The notes below the pieces were generated by a model that was not told where the DNA came from, ran no database searches, and saw only the letters and a program-made list of their open reading frames with translations. From positions 1 to 64,000 of the forward strand of contig NZ_FOOT01000006.1 in the NCBI RefSeq assembly GCF_900113285.1: a stretch of 64,000 nucleotides of DNA, read 5' to 3'. The translations under genes and the position numbers were made by a program. The stretch comes from Pontibacter chinhatensis. Its GTDB lineage: Bacteria > Bacteroidota > Bacteroidia > Cytophagales > Hymenobacteraceae. Below, piece after piece: positions 16,294 through 26,700 of this stretch. Positions within the stretch are counted from its first letter, which is position 1. Each line of letters begins with the position of its first letter.

Positions 16294-16301
16294 CAAAGAT
16301 A
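16294..16301 (-). promoter_or_regulatory. Bacteroidota -7 box of recQ
   Basis: TATCTTTG on the minus strand matches TAnnTTTG. Transcription would begin near 16287, leaving a leader of about 50 bases before the ATG at 16236. Confidence 0.55.
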
Positions 16302-16409
16302 ACCAATCGCCTGCGCAATTACGAACCTCCGGCCGGCTTTCAACAAACTAAGAACCATGCCCCTCCTGCTGCGTAGGTTTAACAGGATAACTAATATAAA
16401 TTATAAGCT

Positions 16410-16745
16410 ATGAAATCAGAGATAACCAACAACTTGGAGCACGTGCTGATAAAATGCATCACCGCTTGCGAGACTTGCGCTACTATGTGCCTGCAGGAAG
16501 ACGATGTAAAAATGATGGTGCGCTGCATCATGCTCGATCGCGACTGCGCCGACATCTGCGCCCTGACCGCCCGCTTTGTGGCGCGCAACTCGCCCCACGC
16601 CAAGCACGTGATGAAGGAGTGCATCGAAATTTGCCGCCTTTGTGAGGAAGAGTGCCGCAAGCACCAGCACGACCATTGCCAGAAGTGCGCCGACGCCTGC
16701 CGCGAGTGCGCCGACGCCTGCGAGCAGTGGATGCAGCAAAAGTAA
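16410..16745 (+). CDS. Four-helix bundle copper-binding protein (Csp/DUF326-like)
   Basis: The protein has 111 residues and at least 12 cysteines in a helical pattern: CITACETCATMC, CADIC, CIEICRLCEEEC, then CADACRECADAC. His residues occur at HQHDHC. This spacing is that of the Csp family, in which Cys lining the core of a four-helix bundle store Cu(I). There is no signal peptide, so it is a predicted cytoplasmic form (Csp3-like). It is a single gene divergent from recQ and convergent with a small membrane protein, with a terminator immediately downstream. Confidence 0.88.
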   Translation: MKSEITNNLEHVLIKCITACETCATMCLQEDDVKMMVRCIMLDRDCADICALTARFVARNSPHAKHVMKECIEICRLCEEECRKHQHDHCQKCADACRECADACEQWMQQK

Positions 16746-16759
16746 TTTTACTTATACAT

Positions 16760-16799
16760 GCAAAAGCGGCGGCCCATGAGAATGAACCGCCGCTTTTGC
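16760..16799. terminator. Bidirectional intrinsic terminator
   Basis: GCAAAAGCGGCGG and CCGCCGCTTTTGC form a perfect 13-bp stem between the convergent Csp-like gene and the small membrane protein gene. Confidence 0.85.
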
Positions 16800-16823
16800 T
16801 TTATCTATTAGGCTTCCGCTGCC

Positions 16824-17156
16824 TCAGAAGATCATATCCAGTATGGCAGAGACAATGGAGAGCACCAAACTAAAGATAAGCGCCCAGAAAAAGCCCGCCA
16901 CATCGAAGCCTGCCACCAGCCAGTCCGCCAGAAGTATGATAACAGCGTTGATGACCAGCAGAAAAAGCCCCAGGGTAAGTATGGTTACCGGGATGGTAAG
17001 GAAAACAAGGACAGGCCGCACAATGGCATCCAGTACCGCCAGCACCAGTGCCAGTATCAGCGCGGTGAGAAAGCCGTCTATTGACACGCCGGGCAACACA
17101 TAGGCTGCTATCATGGCTGCCACGCCCGTTAGAATAAGTTTAAGTATAAATCCCAT
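16824..17156 (-). CDS. Four-helix membrane protein, phage-holin superfamily IV type
   Basis: The protein has 110 residues and is almost entirely hydrophobic, with four predicted membrane helices separated by short loops. VLPGVSIDGFLTALILALVL and VLDAIVRPVLVFLTIP are typical of the family annotated as phage holin family protein (mycobacterial 4TM type). Despite the name, chromosomal members such as this one are usually not phage-linked, and their function is unknown. No phage genes are nearby. Confidence 0.82.
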   Translation of the reverse strand: MGFILKLILTGVAAMIAAYVLPGVSIDGFLTALILALVLAVLDAIVRPVLVFLTIPVTILTLGLFLLVINAVIILLADWLVAGFDVAGFFWALIFSLVLSIVSAILDMIF

Positions 17157-17252
17157 AGTTTTATTTTTTGGACGAAATATAGTAAAAGCATGTTATAGTT
17201 GCTGCGCTATACATACGCAGCGCAAAGTATAAAGTATGGCCAGGGCCGGTGT

Positions 17253-17286
17253 ATAAAAAGAAAGCCCGCAACAGCTGCGGGCTTTC
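17253..17286 (-). terminator. Intrinsic terminator of the agmatinase gene
   Basis: On the minus strand GAAAGCCCGCA pairs with TGCGGGCTTTC around a 5-base loop, followed by CTTTTTATAC. It ends the speDE-agmatinase unit. Confidence 0.85.
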
Positions 17287-17317
17287 CTGTAAGTATAAAT
17301 CTATACTTAGCTATACT

Positions 17318-18388
17318 TTAAAACTGTGCCTCCAGGCGTTGCTGCGACACCGCCATCCAGTTGATCAGCCTCATGAGCATGCGGGCTCCTACGTTGCCGT
17401 TCCACTCGCTTTCGCCGGGGCCTACCTCACACAGGTCGAAGCCGATGATCTCCCTGCCCGATTTTACCAGCTGCTTGATCAGGTACACAGCCTGCTCAAA
17501 CTCCAAACCGCCCGGAACCGGCGTGCCCGTGCCAGGGCAGAGTTTCGGGTCAAGTCCGTCGATGTCGAAGCTGATGTATACTTTCTGCGGCAGCTGCGCG
17601 ATGATCTTCTTGCACTCTTTCTTCCAGCTCTCGCCAGCATACATGTTCTCCTTCAGTGTGGCGTCGTAGAAAATGGTCACGCGGCCGTTGGACTGCTCGG
17701 CCAGTTCCGACTCTGCCTGGCAAATATCGCGGATACCTACCTGCACCAGCTTCTTCACCTGCGGCAGCTTAAGGGCATTGAACATGATGGAGGCATGCGA
17801 ATACGCAAAGCCTTCGTAGGCGTCGCGCAGGTCGGCGTGGGCATCTACCTGAAGTATACCGAATTCCTCGTGCTTCTCAGCCAGCGCGTGCATCAGTCCC
17901 AGCGGGGTGCTGTGGTCACCGCCCAGCACGCCTACCAGTTTACCCTGGTCCAGGTAGCCGAGCGCCTTTTGCTTCAGCCAGCCCAGCAGCTCCTCCCCTT
18001 TGGCCGTCACCTCGGCAGGCAGGTTCTCAAACTCTGAAGCTCCTACCTCAGGGCTTCCGGCCTCCAGCCAGTTGATGTAAGCCTCCGCCTTGTCGCGAAG
18101 GGCCTCGCTGGTGGCAGCCCATATTTCGGAAATCTCTTCCATGGCCACACCCAGCTTCCAGGCGTCTTTTATACTTGGTTCATAGAGGTCGAGCTGCGGA
18201 GAGGCATCTTTGATGGCCTGCGGCCCCTGCGCCGTACCAGCACTATAGGATACGGTTACCTCCCAAGGCACCGGGATAATCACTACCTCCGACTCCTCTA
18301 TCGTAAAGGGCAGTCCGAAAAGTCCCCCGTGGATGTCGCCGACACCGTTCGGGTCGAAGTTCTGAATTTTCTGTTCTTTACTGTTCAT
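17318..18388 (-). CDS. Agmatinase/arginase family ureohydrolase
   Basis: The protein has about 356 residues of the ureohydrolase fold. The binuclear manganese ligands are in [17 protein letters not shown] and SFDIDGLDP, with GTGTPVPGG closing the active site. The longer-than-usual N-terminal half (about 170 residues before GGDHS) is typical of the Bacteroidota group annotated as agmatinase family. The start at 18388 ([11 protein letters not shown]) overlaps the speDE stop by 11 bp, which indicates translational coupling. Agmatinase would yield putrescine, the substrate of the fused neighbour. Substrate choice between agmatine and a related guanidino compound is not settled by sequence alone. 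Confidence 0.88.
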   Translation of the reverse strand: MNSKEQKIQNFDPNGVGDIHGGLFGLPFTIEESEVVIIPVPWEVTVSYSAGTAQGPQAIKDASPQLDLYEPSIKDAWKLGVAMEEISEIWAATSEALRDKAEAYINWLEAGSPEVGASEFENLPAEVTAKGEELLGWLKQKALGYLDQGKLVGVLGGDHSTPLGLMHALAEKHEEFGILQVDAHADLRDAYEGFAYSHASIMFNALKLPQVKKLVQVGIRDICQAESELAEQSNGRVTIFYDATLKENMYAGESWKKECKKIIAQLPQKVYISFDIDGLDPKLCPGTGTPVPGGLEFEQAVYLIKQLVKSGREIIGFDLCEVGPGESEWNGNVGARMLMRLINWMAVSQQRLEAQF

Positions 18389-19712
18389 TTGTGGGTTCAG
18401 CTGAGTATGCTTCAATTGCTTCCTGGGAACCGCTGACAAGCAGTTCCTTTACAAAGTTAGGCAGTGCAAAGGCAGCTGCATGTATTTCTTCGTTATAATA
18501 TTTCAGGCCCTGCGCTTTAGAGAACCTGGCTGCCGCCTCCCTATCGAACTGAAGCGGGTTGGAACTACCCTTAGACGAGTAAGAGAAGCTCCAGGTTCCG
18601 GTTGGGTAAGTCGGGATGGCTGCCAGGTAGCAGTGTACCTTGTCCTGTCCGAAAATCTTCTTGTAGGTATCGTAGATTTCCACAAACACGGCACTGTTAA
18701 AGCGCGGCGACTCCGACTGCGTGATCATCACACCGTCCGGTGTCAGGCAGCGGTGTACCTGGCTGTAGAATTCGGCTGTAAACAAGCCCTCTCCCGGGCC
18801 AACCGGGTCGGCGGAGTCCACGATGATAAGGTCATAGCGGCCATCCTCGCACTCGTTGATATACTTGATGCCGTCTTCCACCAACAGGTTCAGGCGCGGG
18901 TTATCGAACGAAACGGCCGTTTCGGGCAGGTGCAGCTTGCAGGCCTCAATCACCAGCTCGTCTATCTCCACCAGCGTCACCTCCTCCAGTTGCTCGTAGC
19001 GCAGCAGTTCGCGCACCGTACCACCATCGCCGCCGCCAATCACCAGGGCACGCTTGGCCTTGGTATGGCTCATCATCGGCACGTGCGTGATCATCTCGTG
19101 ATACACGTATTCATCTTTCTGCGTGCACATCACCATGCCATCCAGCGTCAGCATGTTGCCGTAGGCCAGTGTCTCGTACACCTCCACGCGCTGGTAAGGC
19201 GAGTCCTTTTTGTAGAGCTGGTCGCCCGTGTGCTTCAGCGACAGGGCAATATTCTCGTCACGCTCGGTAAACCACACGTCGCGGGTAATGGTGCCCGGCT
19301 CTTCCTGAGGCTTGGCCGACACATCACGCAGTTGCTCCAGGTTAAAGTCAGTTCGCTTCAGCAGGTTCAGTTGGCCACGGCGCAGCTCCATAGAGGAACC
19401 ATGCCCTGCCTCGAAGGCTTCTTTCAGGTAATTGTAAGACACCCAAGGATCTACAGAATCGCCACAGGTAAAAAGGTCTACAGCGGCGTAGCCATACTCC
19501 GGCCAGGTATGGATGGCCAGGTGGCTTTCCTGAATCACCACCACACCCGACACTCCGTAAGGCGAGAAATGGTGAAACGTGCTGTTGATGACAGTGGCGC
19601 CTGCCGTTTCAGCGGCGGCAACCATGCTGTTTTCGATGTGAACCACATCGTTCATCAGTTCCGGGGAGCAATCGTAAAACTCAACTAGAATGTGTCTGCC
19701 TAAAGCGTTCAT
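18378..19712 (-). CDS. Fused S-adenosylmethionine decarboxylase - spermidine synthase (SpeD-SpeE)
   Basis: The protein has about 444 residues in two complete enzymes. Residues 1-~120 are a class-1b SpeD. Glu62-Ser63 is the self-cleavage/pyruvoyl site in [12 protein letters not shown], with His68 and Cys83 (FTCGD) as processing and catalytic residues. Residues ~140-440 are an aminopropyltransferase with [25 protein letters not shown] and the gate-keeping region after it. One polypeptide would thus make decarboxylated AdoMet and transfer its aminopropyl group to putrescine. The N-terminal SpeD portion must still self-process, which would release its short beta peptide. A -7 box TACCTTTG at 19776-19783 (minus) supports the ATG at 19712 over an upstream frame start at 19778. 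Confidence 0.93.
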   Translation of the reverse strand: MNALGRHILVEFYDCSPELMNDVVHIENSMVAAAETAGATVINSTFHHFSPYGVSGVVVIQESHLAIHTWPEYGYAAVDLFTCGDSVDPWVSYNYLKEAFEAGHGSSMELRRGQLNLLKRTDFNLEQLRDVSAKPQEEPGTITRDVWFTERDENIALSLKHTGDQLYKKDSPYQRVEVYETLAYGNMLTLDGMVMCTQKDEYVYHEMITHVPMMSHTKAKRALVIGGGDGGTVRELLRYEQLEEVTLVEIDELVIEACKLHLPETAVSFDNPRLNLLVEDGIKYINECEDGRYDLIIVDSADPVGPGEGLFTAEFYSQVHRCLTPDGVMITQSESPRFNSAVFVEIYDTYKKIFGQDKVHCYLAAIPTYPTGTWSFSYSSKGSSNPLQFDREAAARFSKAQGLKYYNEEIHAAAFALPNFVKELLVSGSQEAIEAYSAEPTNEQ

Positions 19713-19775
19713 CAATAAGTATAGAAGGTTTAAAAAATGAAAAGTGGGCAAAAAAACGAAATCTGGCTCTATAAT

Positions 19776-19783
19776 CAAAGGTA
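19776..19783 (-). promoter_or_regulatory. Bacteroidota -7 box of the speDE-agmatinase unit
   Basis: TACCTTTG on the minus strand matches TAnnTTTG and predicts a leader of about 57 bases to the ATG at 19712. Confidence 0.55.
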
Positions 19784-20219
19784 AAAGGCCAGCATCAAGG
19801 TATACTTTATTGTTTCCCAGAGGGTTAATAATTTCCTGAAAGCCGCCGCAGGCTGGCTTCTACTTCTGTTTCAGTTGGGCAGCGCGGGGAAAGCGCATGG
19901 CGGGTGAGATGGCCGGGACGATAAAGCCAAGCGCCTTAAACTATACTTTAAAAGTATACCCAGAATTGAGAGGGACAGCTGATACTCAGGTAGAAGGCGT
20001 TAGGGCAAGTAAAAAGTATGGAGAGCACCAGATAGCTTTTGCTCTGTTACCTGAGGCAATTTATACTTGGAACTTCCGTCCAAGCACCGGGGAAAACGGC
20101 AAGTATTTATTTTTGCCTAGCCGCGGCAAGGCCGCTATCATACTTTAAAGTATAAATCCACGGCTGTCTATACTTTATACTTATACTTTCTCTAAAAACG
20201 CAGACTACTGCAAATAAAC
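19784..20219. other. Intergenic stretch dense in AAGTATA words
   Basis: About 430 bases with no recognisable gene. A frame at 19897-20148 has an ATG but no family resemblance. Its DNA is made up partly of the dispersed word (TATACTTTAAAAGTATA near 19942, and runs near 20140-20190). I treat the frame as unsupported. Confidence 0.5.
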
Positions 20220-20897
20220 TTACTCGGTGTCCAGCAGATTGTTCTTACCCAGCTCAAACGACCGGATGATATCGATGATATTCAGGAATGTCTTAGAGTC
20301 GAAGAACAGCAGCAGGGGCAGCTCCACGCTTTTGTAGTTGTGGGTAAAACGGGTGATGACCGTAAACACAAGCGGCTGAAACAGCGGGTGCTGCACCAGT
20401 ATATCCTTCAGAGAGTCGGCAATGTATCCTTTGGGCGCTTTAGGCGGGGAACCGTAAATGTTGGCCTTCAGGATATTGGCCATCTGCGTCACCAGGGCTC
20501 CGGTAATAATGTTGCTGATCTCCAGCAGCAGCGATTCCTGCATCACCGACAGCTCTCCCTTATAGCCACTGTCGTCGCCTAGGCAAACCTGTGTGAGCCG
20601 CGCAATGTGATTATCGGAGAAGAGCATCAGGGTAGCGCCGTTAAAATCGCCTTTAATGTCAGACTGAATGATCACGTGGGTACTCTCATACTCCGAGACC
20701 AAGCTGAGAAGCTCTTTGATTTCGATCAATTTGAGATCCGGCACTTTCAGGAGCACTTTGTCTTTTGCAATAGCCGCAAAAGAATCGGCTGCCCTGGCCA
20801 ACCCAATGTTGAGTATCTCTTTGATAATATCTCTCTCCAACTCTGAAATATGAGCTTCCATCATCATAGTTATCTCGTTTGTACTTGATTTACCCAT
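20220..20897 (-). CDS. CheC-like chemotaxis phosphatase
   Basis: The protein has about 225 residues. EILNIGLARAADSFAAI and the later ISNIITGALV match the two E-x(3)-N helices of the CheC/CheX/FliY family, which dephosphorylate CheY-P. It is last in the chemosensory cluster. The ATG at 20897 (MGKSSTNEITMMM) begins 4 bases after the cheA stop; a longer frame start at 20948 overlaps cheA and has no family-like content. With no CheZ in sight, this is the probable signal-termination factor of the cluster. Confidence 0.83.
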   Translation of the reverse strand: MGKSSTNEITMMMEAHISELERDIIKEILNIGLARAADSFAAIAKDKVLLKVPDLKLIEIKELLSLVSEYESTHVIIQSDIKGDFNGATLMLFSDNHIARLTQVCLGDDSGYKGELSVMQESLLLEISNIITGALVTQMANILKANIYGSPPKAPKGYIADSLKDILVQHPLFQPLVFTVITRFTHNYKSVELPLLLFFDSKTFLNIIDIIRSFELGKNNLLDTE

Positions 20898-20901
20898 CGC
20901 C

Positions 20902-22542
20902 TCAAATCTGCCTTCTTTGTGTAAAATAACGGGTAATGGCCGGCACATCCAGCACCAGGCATACTTTGCCGGTGCCCAGCAGTGTCACGCCCCCGTAAAT
21001 ATCAATCTGTTCCAGCGGCTTGCTCAGCGGCTTTACTACTATATCCTGTTGCCTGTATAATTTGTCTACAATCAATCCGAGCTTTCTGTTGTTGTAAGAT
21101 ACGATAATGATATTCTGTACCTGCCCGTTTAACCTCGTCTTATCCCCCAGCCTCATTTCCTGCTCCGGGGCATTCAGCAACTCGTTTAGGTACACCACCG
21201 TTACCGTCTCCCCTTTCAGGTCGGCAATCAGCACTCCCCCTACCTCATGCAGCTCGTCCTTATCCAGCGACACTACCTGCTCTGTGTGTATGAGCGGGAT
21301 GGCGAAGTAAATACTATCGACCTCAAACAGCAGCGCTCCTTTTACAGCAATAGAGGTCGGCAGCTGCATACTGAAAGTGGTACCCGAACCCTTTACGGAG
21401 CTGACACTGATACGTCCGCCAATCGAGTCGATCGCATTCTTCACCACATCGAGCCCCACACCCCGGCCCGAAAACTCGGTCACCTCCTTTGCCGTGGAGA
21501 AACCCGGCTCGAAGAGCAGCGAGAGCAACTCGTGCTCAGCCATGGTCCGTGCAGTATCCGCCGAAACGAGCTGCTTCTCAACGGCCGTGCGCCGCACCAC
21601 GTTCAGGTCTATTCCCCGGCCATCGTCTATCAGCCGGAGCAGCACGTTCTCCCGATCGCTTTGCGCTGCCAGCCTCAACTGCCCTGTCGCGTCCTTGCCT
21701 GCTGCCTGGCGCTCCTCGGGTTTCTCTAAGCCATGCGTGATGGCGTTCCGCACCAGGTGCAGCAGCGAGTCTGCCATTATCTGCAGGATGTTCCTGTCAA
21801 TCTGGATGTTATGCCCTTCCAGCACCAGGTTCACCTGCTTTCCTTCTGCGGCGGCCACATCGCGCACTATGCGCGGAAATTTATTAAAGAGCGACCCTAT
21901 GTTTACAAGGCGGGCGTCCATCACACTGTACTGCAGCTCTTCCGTAATACGGTACAAGTGCGAGCTCACGCTCTTAAGCTCATCGCTGTTCAGCTCCCTG
22001 CTGATGGAAAGAATCCGGTCGCGGTCTATCATCAGCTCGCCCACCAGGTTCATCATATGGTCCAGCTTTCGGATCTGGATATAGATGAGCTCTGACAGCG
22101 CCAGGTTTTTTGACGTGTTGTACCGCTGCACTTTGGCCAGCTCGATGGTACTGTCGGAGAGGTTCTCCACAATGATATCGAGGTTGCGAAGCAAAAGCGG
22201 ATCAGGCTCCCCGTAGTTCGGGTTGTCCACGTTATGGATTAGCTCGCCTAGCAGGTCCACGCCATCAAACAGCACCTTTACCACCTCATCGCTGAAGGAC
22301 AATTCCTTGTTGCGAATAAGGCTGAAGGCCGTCTCTAGTTTATGAGAAACATCGGAGATCTGAAGGTATCCAATTGCCTTGGAGTTCGCCTTGAGGTTAT
22401 GCAGCAAACGGAATATCTCGGCAAGCGTCTCGTCGCTTTCCGGCTCTTTCTCCAGTATGCTGATATGCCTGTTCAGAGCATCAAAGTACTCCAGGGCCTC
22501 GGCAATAAATATTTCTTTATACTCCTGTTCTCTCGATTTCAT
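20902..22542 (-). CDS. cheA: Chemotaxis histidine kinase CheA
   Basis: The protein has about 546 residues. The P1 HPt domain carries the phospho-acceptor His in FRLLHNLKANSKAIGY; the family norm is HTLKGxS, so the flanks differ but the His is kept. There is no recognisable P2 CheY/CheB docking domain. The P3 dimerisation helices contain LDHMMNLVGELMIDR. In the P4 kinase, N box HLVRNAITHGLE, G1 DDGRGIDL and G2 GRGVGLDVV are present. The P5 CheW-like domain forms the C terminus. It is 225 bp downstream of cheY. The missing P2 is consistent with a compact, single-output system. Confidence 0.92.
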   Translation of the reverse strand: MKSREQEYKEIFIAEALEYFDALNRHISILEKEPESDETLAEIFRLLHNLKANSKAIGYLQISDVSHKLETAFSLIRNKELSFSDEVVKVLFDGVDLLGELIHNVDNPNYGEPDPLLLRNLDIIVENLSDSTIELAKVQRYNTSKNLALSELIYIQIRKLDHMMNLVGELMIDRDRILSISRELNSDELKSVSSHLYRITEELQYSVMDARLVNIGSLFNKFPRIVRDVAAAEGKQVNLVLEGHNIQIDRNILQIMADSLLHLVRNAITHGLEKPEERQAAGKDATGQLRLAAQSDRENVLLRLIDDGRGIDLNVVRRTAVEKQLVSADTARTMAEHELLSLLFEPGFSTAKEVTEFSGRGVGLDVVKNAIDSIGGRISVSSVKGSGTTFSMQLPTSIAVKGALLFEVDSIYFAIPLIHTEQVVSLDKDELHEVGGVLIADLKGETVTVVYLNELLNAPEQEMRLGDKTRLNGQVQNIIIVSYNNRKLGLIVDKLYRQQDIVVKPLSKPLEQIDIYGGVTLLGTGKVCLVLDVPAITRYFTQRRQI

Positions 22543-22767
22543 ACGTAACGTCAGTCGTACTGACACGACCTCCCGCCATAAACAGCCCGCCGCACAGCGC
22601 TCAGGCTACAATTGGTTCAGGAAGGACAAGTTTATACTTTCCCAGACAAGCAAGGCCACTGGCCCGCCCCGAAACTGGGAGACAGTAAAGGACTTTTAAA
22701 CGCTCTGCTGTCCGGATTACAAAGCTATGCTCCTACTGGATTAGCAAGTTTATGATTAAGTATAGGA

Positions 22768-23145
22768 TTAGCTTTTAGGCGTGTCCTCAGCCAGTACCTT
22801 GCTTACCACCTCCAGCACGTTCTCCTCCGAAAAAGGCTTCACGATATACGATTTGGCGCCATACTCCATGGCCTCGTTCACGATAACCTCCTGCCCTACG
22901 GCGCTTACGATAATCACCTTCTGGTCTGGCTGCTCCTGCCGGATCCCTTTCAGTACTTCCAGCCCTGTGCTGTCAGGCAAAATCACATCCAGCGTAATCA
23001 GATCCGGCTTTGTTTCCTTTGCCAACTCTAACGCAGTCTGCCCATTCGGAGCCTCTCCCACAATTTCATAGCCGGCATCGCTAAGCATGTTTTTAAGCAT
23101 GGTGCGCATGTAGAAAGAGTCATCTACGATCAATATTCTTTTCAT
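22768..23145 (-). CDS. cheY: CheY-like single-domain response regulator
   Basis: The protein has 125 residues and is a lone receiver domain. The acid pocket is Asp8-Asp9 (IVDDSFYMR), phospho-acceptor Asp53 (LITLDVILPD), the switch Ser/Thr in IIVSAVG and Lys103 (SYIVKPFSEEN). There is no output domain. Its target is unknown because no flagellar genes are present. In this context the output may be gliding, twitching or another cellular function. Confidence 0.92.
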   Translation of the reverse strand: MKRILIVDDSFYMRTMLKNMLSDAGYEIVGEAPNGQTALELAKETKPDLITLDVILPDSTGLEVLKGIRQEQPDQKVIIVSAVGQEVIVNEAMEYGAKSYIVKPFSEENVLEVVSKVLAEDTPKS

Positions 23146-23172
23146 ACCTTTTATAAAGTATACTTTTTAGTT

Positions 23173-23781
23173 CTATAAGTTAGGCAACTGGTTCACCTCC
23201 TCATGTGTCAGAATCTTATGCATGTCCAGCACAATGATGAGTCGGTTGTCGGTCTTGGCTATTCCTTCAATAAAGTTCTCGCTCACGCTCACATCCTGTA
23301 AAAAGGACGGCGTCTTGTCGATTTTGGTAAGGGGCAGGTTCAACGACTGCGGCACCTCCCTTACATCTACGCCAATGCTGTAGGTGTCGGTCTCCACCAC
23401 CAACGTATAGCTGGTATTCACCCCATCCGCCGCGGTATCAGGCCTGATGTTGAAGCGTCTGGCCAGATCTATAATGGCAATAATATCACCGCGAATGTTG
23501 GCTACTCCTTTCACAAAGTCTGGTGTGCGGGGCATGCGGGTGATTTCAGGGGTCACGGTCACCTCTTTCACCTGATCAATCCGAATGGCATACTCTTCTG
23601 TGCCCAACTTGAACACGATCAGGTGCACCATTTCAGGGGACACCAGTTCCCGGGCAGACTCCGAAACAGTTGCCTCCCCCTTACCCGCCTCAGAGGCAGC
23701 CACCTCCGCGGATGTTGTTTCGGGCAGAGCCTTTAATGTTTCCGGCTCCGCCTTTTTATTGGTTTTTGATGTCTTTGGCAT
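23173..23781 (-). CDS. cheW: CheW-type coupling protein
   Basis: The protein has 202 residues. A disordered, Ala/Glu/Lys-rich tail (about 1-50) precedes one CheW domain (LIVFKLGTEEYAIRIDQVKEV ... NIRGDIIAIIDLARRF). It bridges CheA to the receptor arrays. Its ATG overlaps the receptor stop (TAATG), so the two genes are translationally coupled. The charged N-terminal tail resembles the tail of the adjoining receptor. Confidence 0.9.
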   Translation of the reverse strand: MPKTSKTNKKAEPETLKALPETTSAEVAASEAGKGEATVSESARELVSPEMVHLIVFKLGTEEYAIRIDQVKEVTVTPEITRMPRTPDFVKGVANIRGDIIAIIDLARRFNIRPDTAADGVNTSYTLVVETDTYSIGVDVREVPQSLNLPLTKIDKTPSFLQDVSVSENFIEGIAKTDNRLIIVLDMHKILTHEEVNQLPNL

Positions 23782-26700
23782 TATTTCTTCTTCCTGTCAC
23801 CCAATGGAGCATCGTTAAATCGCTGCGGCACTTCCGAATTGATTCGCTTGCTAACCGCCTGATTGCCGCGCTGCTTGCGCTGGTTCACCGGAATGGTGGA
23901 CATCAGCCTTCTTCTGTCGTTAAACACCAGGTTGCCGTCAACCAGCTTGAAGGCGGAGATACTTACCTGCAGGTCTGCCGCAATGTCGTTCAGGTTTTGC
24001 GATGATGAGGTAAGCTCTTGCATGGAGGCGGAGAGCTGCTTGGCTGTGCTCGCCACCTGCTGTGTGCCTGAGGCCGTTTGCTCGGCAATGGCCACCACTT
24101 CCTCCACATACTTCACTACGTCACCAATGGTGGTTTTCTGTACTTCTGTCGCTGTGAGGATGTCCTGTGCGGTACGAAGGGTCTCACCACTGGATGCGGC
24201 AATGTTCTTGAAGGCTCCGGACGCCTCAAACGTAGCGTTCTTTCCTTTCAATACCCGGCCCTCCATCGTTGAAATCGCCATAGCGGCTGAAGCTGTATCT
24301 TTCTTCACATCATCCACGAGTGTGGCAATCTCACTGGCAGATTTGCGTGAGCCCTCGGCCAGTTTCCTGATTTCCTCAGCTACCACGGCAAAACCGCGGC
24401 CGGCTTCCCCGGCACGGGCCGCCTCAATGGCAGCGTTCAGGGCCAGCAGGTTTGTCTGTGATGCGATGTCTGTGATAACACCCAGGGATTTAGAGATTTC
24501 CTGGGAACGGGTGCTTAATACTTCAATCGTTTTGGCGGTAAGCGCGGCAGAGCTGGAGATTTCCTCCATGTTCTTCACCACTTCCGCCACCGTTTTCAGA
24601 CCAATCTGCGAGCTTTCCTCACCAAGCAAAGCCGACTTGTTCACCACCTCAGCCCGGTTTGCCGTTTCCTTCGTCGCTTTCATGATTTCCTCAATCAGCT
24701 TGAAAGTTTGGTCGGTCTTAAGGGCCTGGTTCTGGGCACCTTCAGCCATTTGCTGCATCGCCAGGGCCACATCCAGCGTCACCTTGTTCATGTCCAGGCC
24801 TTTAGCGGCCATTTCCTCAGAAGAGGAGCCCACCACCAGCGATGAGTCATTAATTTCACCCAGTAGGGCGTTCAGGTTGTCAACGGCCAGGTTTAGGGCA
24901 TTGGCCATGTCCAGAATGTCGCCTGCAGTCTGTGCTTCCACGCGCTGGGTCAGGTCACCCTCAGAGATGGCACGTACCACCCGCGATACATCCAGCACCG
25001 GCGTCACGATAGACTCCAGCAGGTCGTTCAGGGTATCTACCAGTTCTTTCCAGCTACCGCCCACACCTTGCAGCGTGGCACGCTCTGTCAGTTTACCTTC
25101 CACACCCGCCACTCTGGCCACACGCGATACCTCACCGGCCAGACGGTTCAGGTCGATCACCATCGTGTTAATGGTGTCGGCCAACTCGGCCATCTCGCCT
25201 TTTGCCTGCAGGGTCAGTTTCTGAGTCAGGTCACCCTTGGATACTGCTGTTACTACTTTTACAATACCCCTTACCTGTGTTGTCAGGTTAGAGGCCATTG
25301 TATTCACGTTATCAGTCAGATCTTTCCAAACACCGGCTACGTTCGGCACGTTGGCCTGGCCGCCCAGTTTACCCTCAGTACCTACTTCCAGTGCCACACG
25401 CGTTACCTCACCGGCAAAGATGTTGAGCGAGTCCACCATGCGGTTCATGTTCTCCTTCAGCTCATTCAGCTCGCCTTTCACATCCACCGATACTTTCTGG
25501 CTCAAATCTCCCTTGGCTACGGCAGTCGCTACGTTAGCAATGTCGCGCACCTGCAGCGTTAGGTTGGAGGCCATCGTGTTCACGTTATCGGTGAGTTCCT
25601 TCCAAGTACCACGCACCTTCGGCACGTTGGCTTGGCCGCCCAGGCGTCCTTCCGTACCCACTTCACGTGCCACGCGCGTTACCTCGTCAGCGAAGATGTT
25701 CAGGGAGTCCACCATCTGGTTGAGGTTCTCCTTCAGGTCGAGCAGCTCGCCGCGGGCCTCTACCGTGATTTTCTGACTAAGGTCACCTTTTGCCACGGCG
25801 GTGGACACGTTGGCGATGTCGCGCACCTGGGAGGTGAGGTTGGAGGCCATGTAGTTCACGTTGTCAGTCAGGTCTTTCCACACGCCGCCCACGTTCGGCA
25901 CATTGGCTTGTCCTCCTAGCCTACCCTCGGTTCCCACCTCGCGTGCCACTCTCGTTACCTCACCGGCAAAGATGTTGAGCGAGTCCACCATCTGGTTGAG
26001 GTTTTCCTTCAGCTCGGCCATCTCGCCTTTTACATCCACCGATACCTTCTGGGTCAAGTCACCCTTGGCCACGGCGGTGGCTACTTTTGCTATACCTCTC
26101 ACCTGCGTGGTCAGGTTGGAGGCCATGATATTTACGTTGTCAGTAAGGTCTTTCCAAACTCCGGCCACGTTCGGCACGTTGGCCTGGCCACCCAGGCGTC
26201 CTTCCGTACCTACCTCACGCGCCACGCGGGTTACCTCGTCGGCGAAGATATTGAGGGAGTCCACCATCTGGTTGAGGTTCTCCTTCAGGTCAGCCATCTC
26301 ACCACGCACATTCACTGTGATTTTCTGGCTCAGGTCACCTTTCGCTACCGCTGTAGATACGTTGGCGATGTCGCGCACCTGGGAGGTGAGGTTGGAGGCC
26401 ATGTAGTTCACGTTGTCGGTCAGGTCCTTCCACACACCACCAACGTTTGGTACGTTGGCTTGCCCTCCCAGCATCCCTTCGGTTCCCACCTCACGCGCCA
26501 CGCGGGTTACTTCCGCGCCAAACACGTTTAGTCGGTCCACCATTTCATTCAGGATGTCCTTCAGCTCTCCAAGTTCACCTTTCACGTCCACTGATACCTT
26601 CTGCGTCAGGTCGCCCTTGGCCACAGCAGTCGCCACGTTAGCAATATCGCGCACCTGCAGCGTCAGGTTTGAACCCATGGAGTTTACGTTGTCTGTCAGG

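Noticed and set aside
16824..17156. Prophage remnant suggested by the holin-like protein and the S24 repressor at 10364
   Set aside because: No integrase, capsid, tail or lysis genes are present, and the two genes are 6 kb apart among ordinary genes.
19897..20148. 83-codon plus-strand frame
   Set aside because: It contains the dispersed AAGTATA words, has no family likeness and is likely chance.
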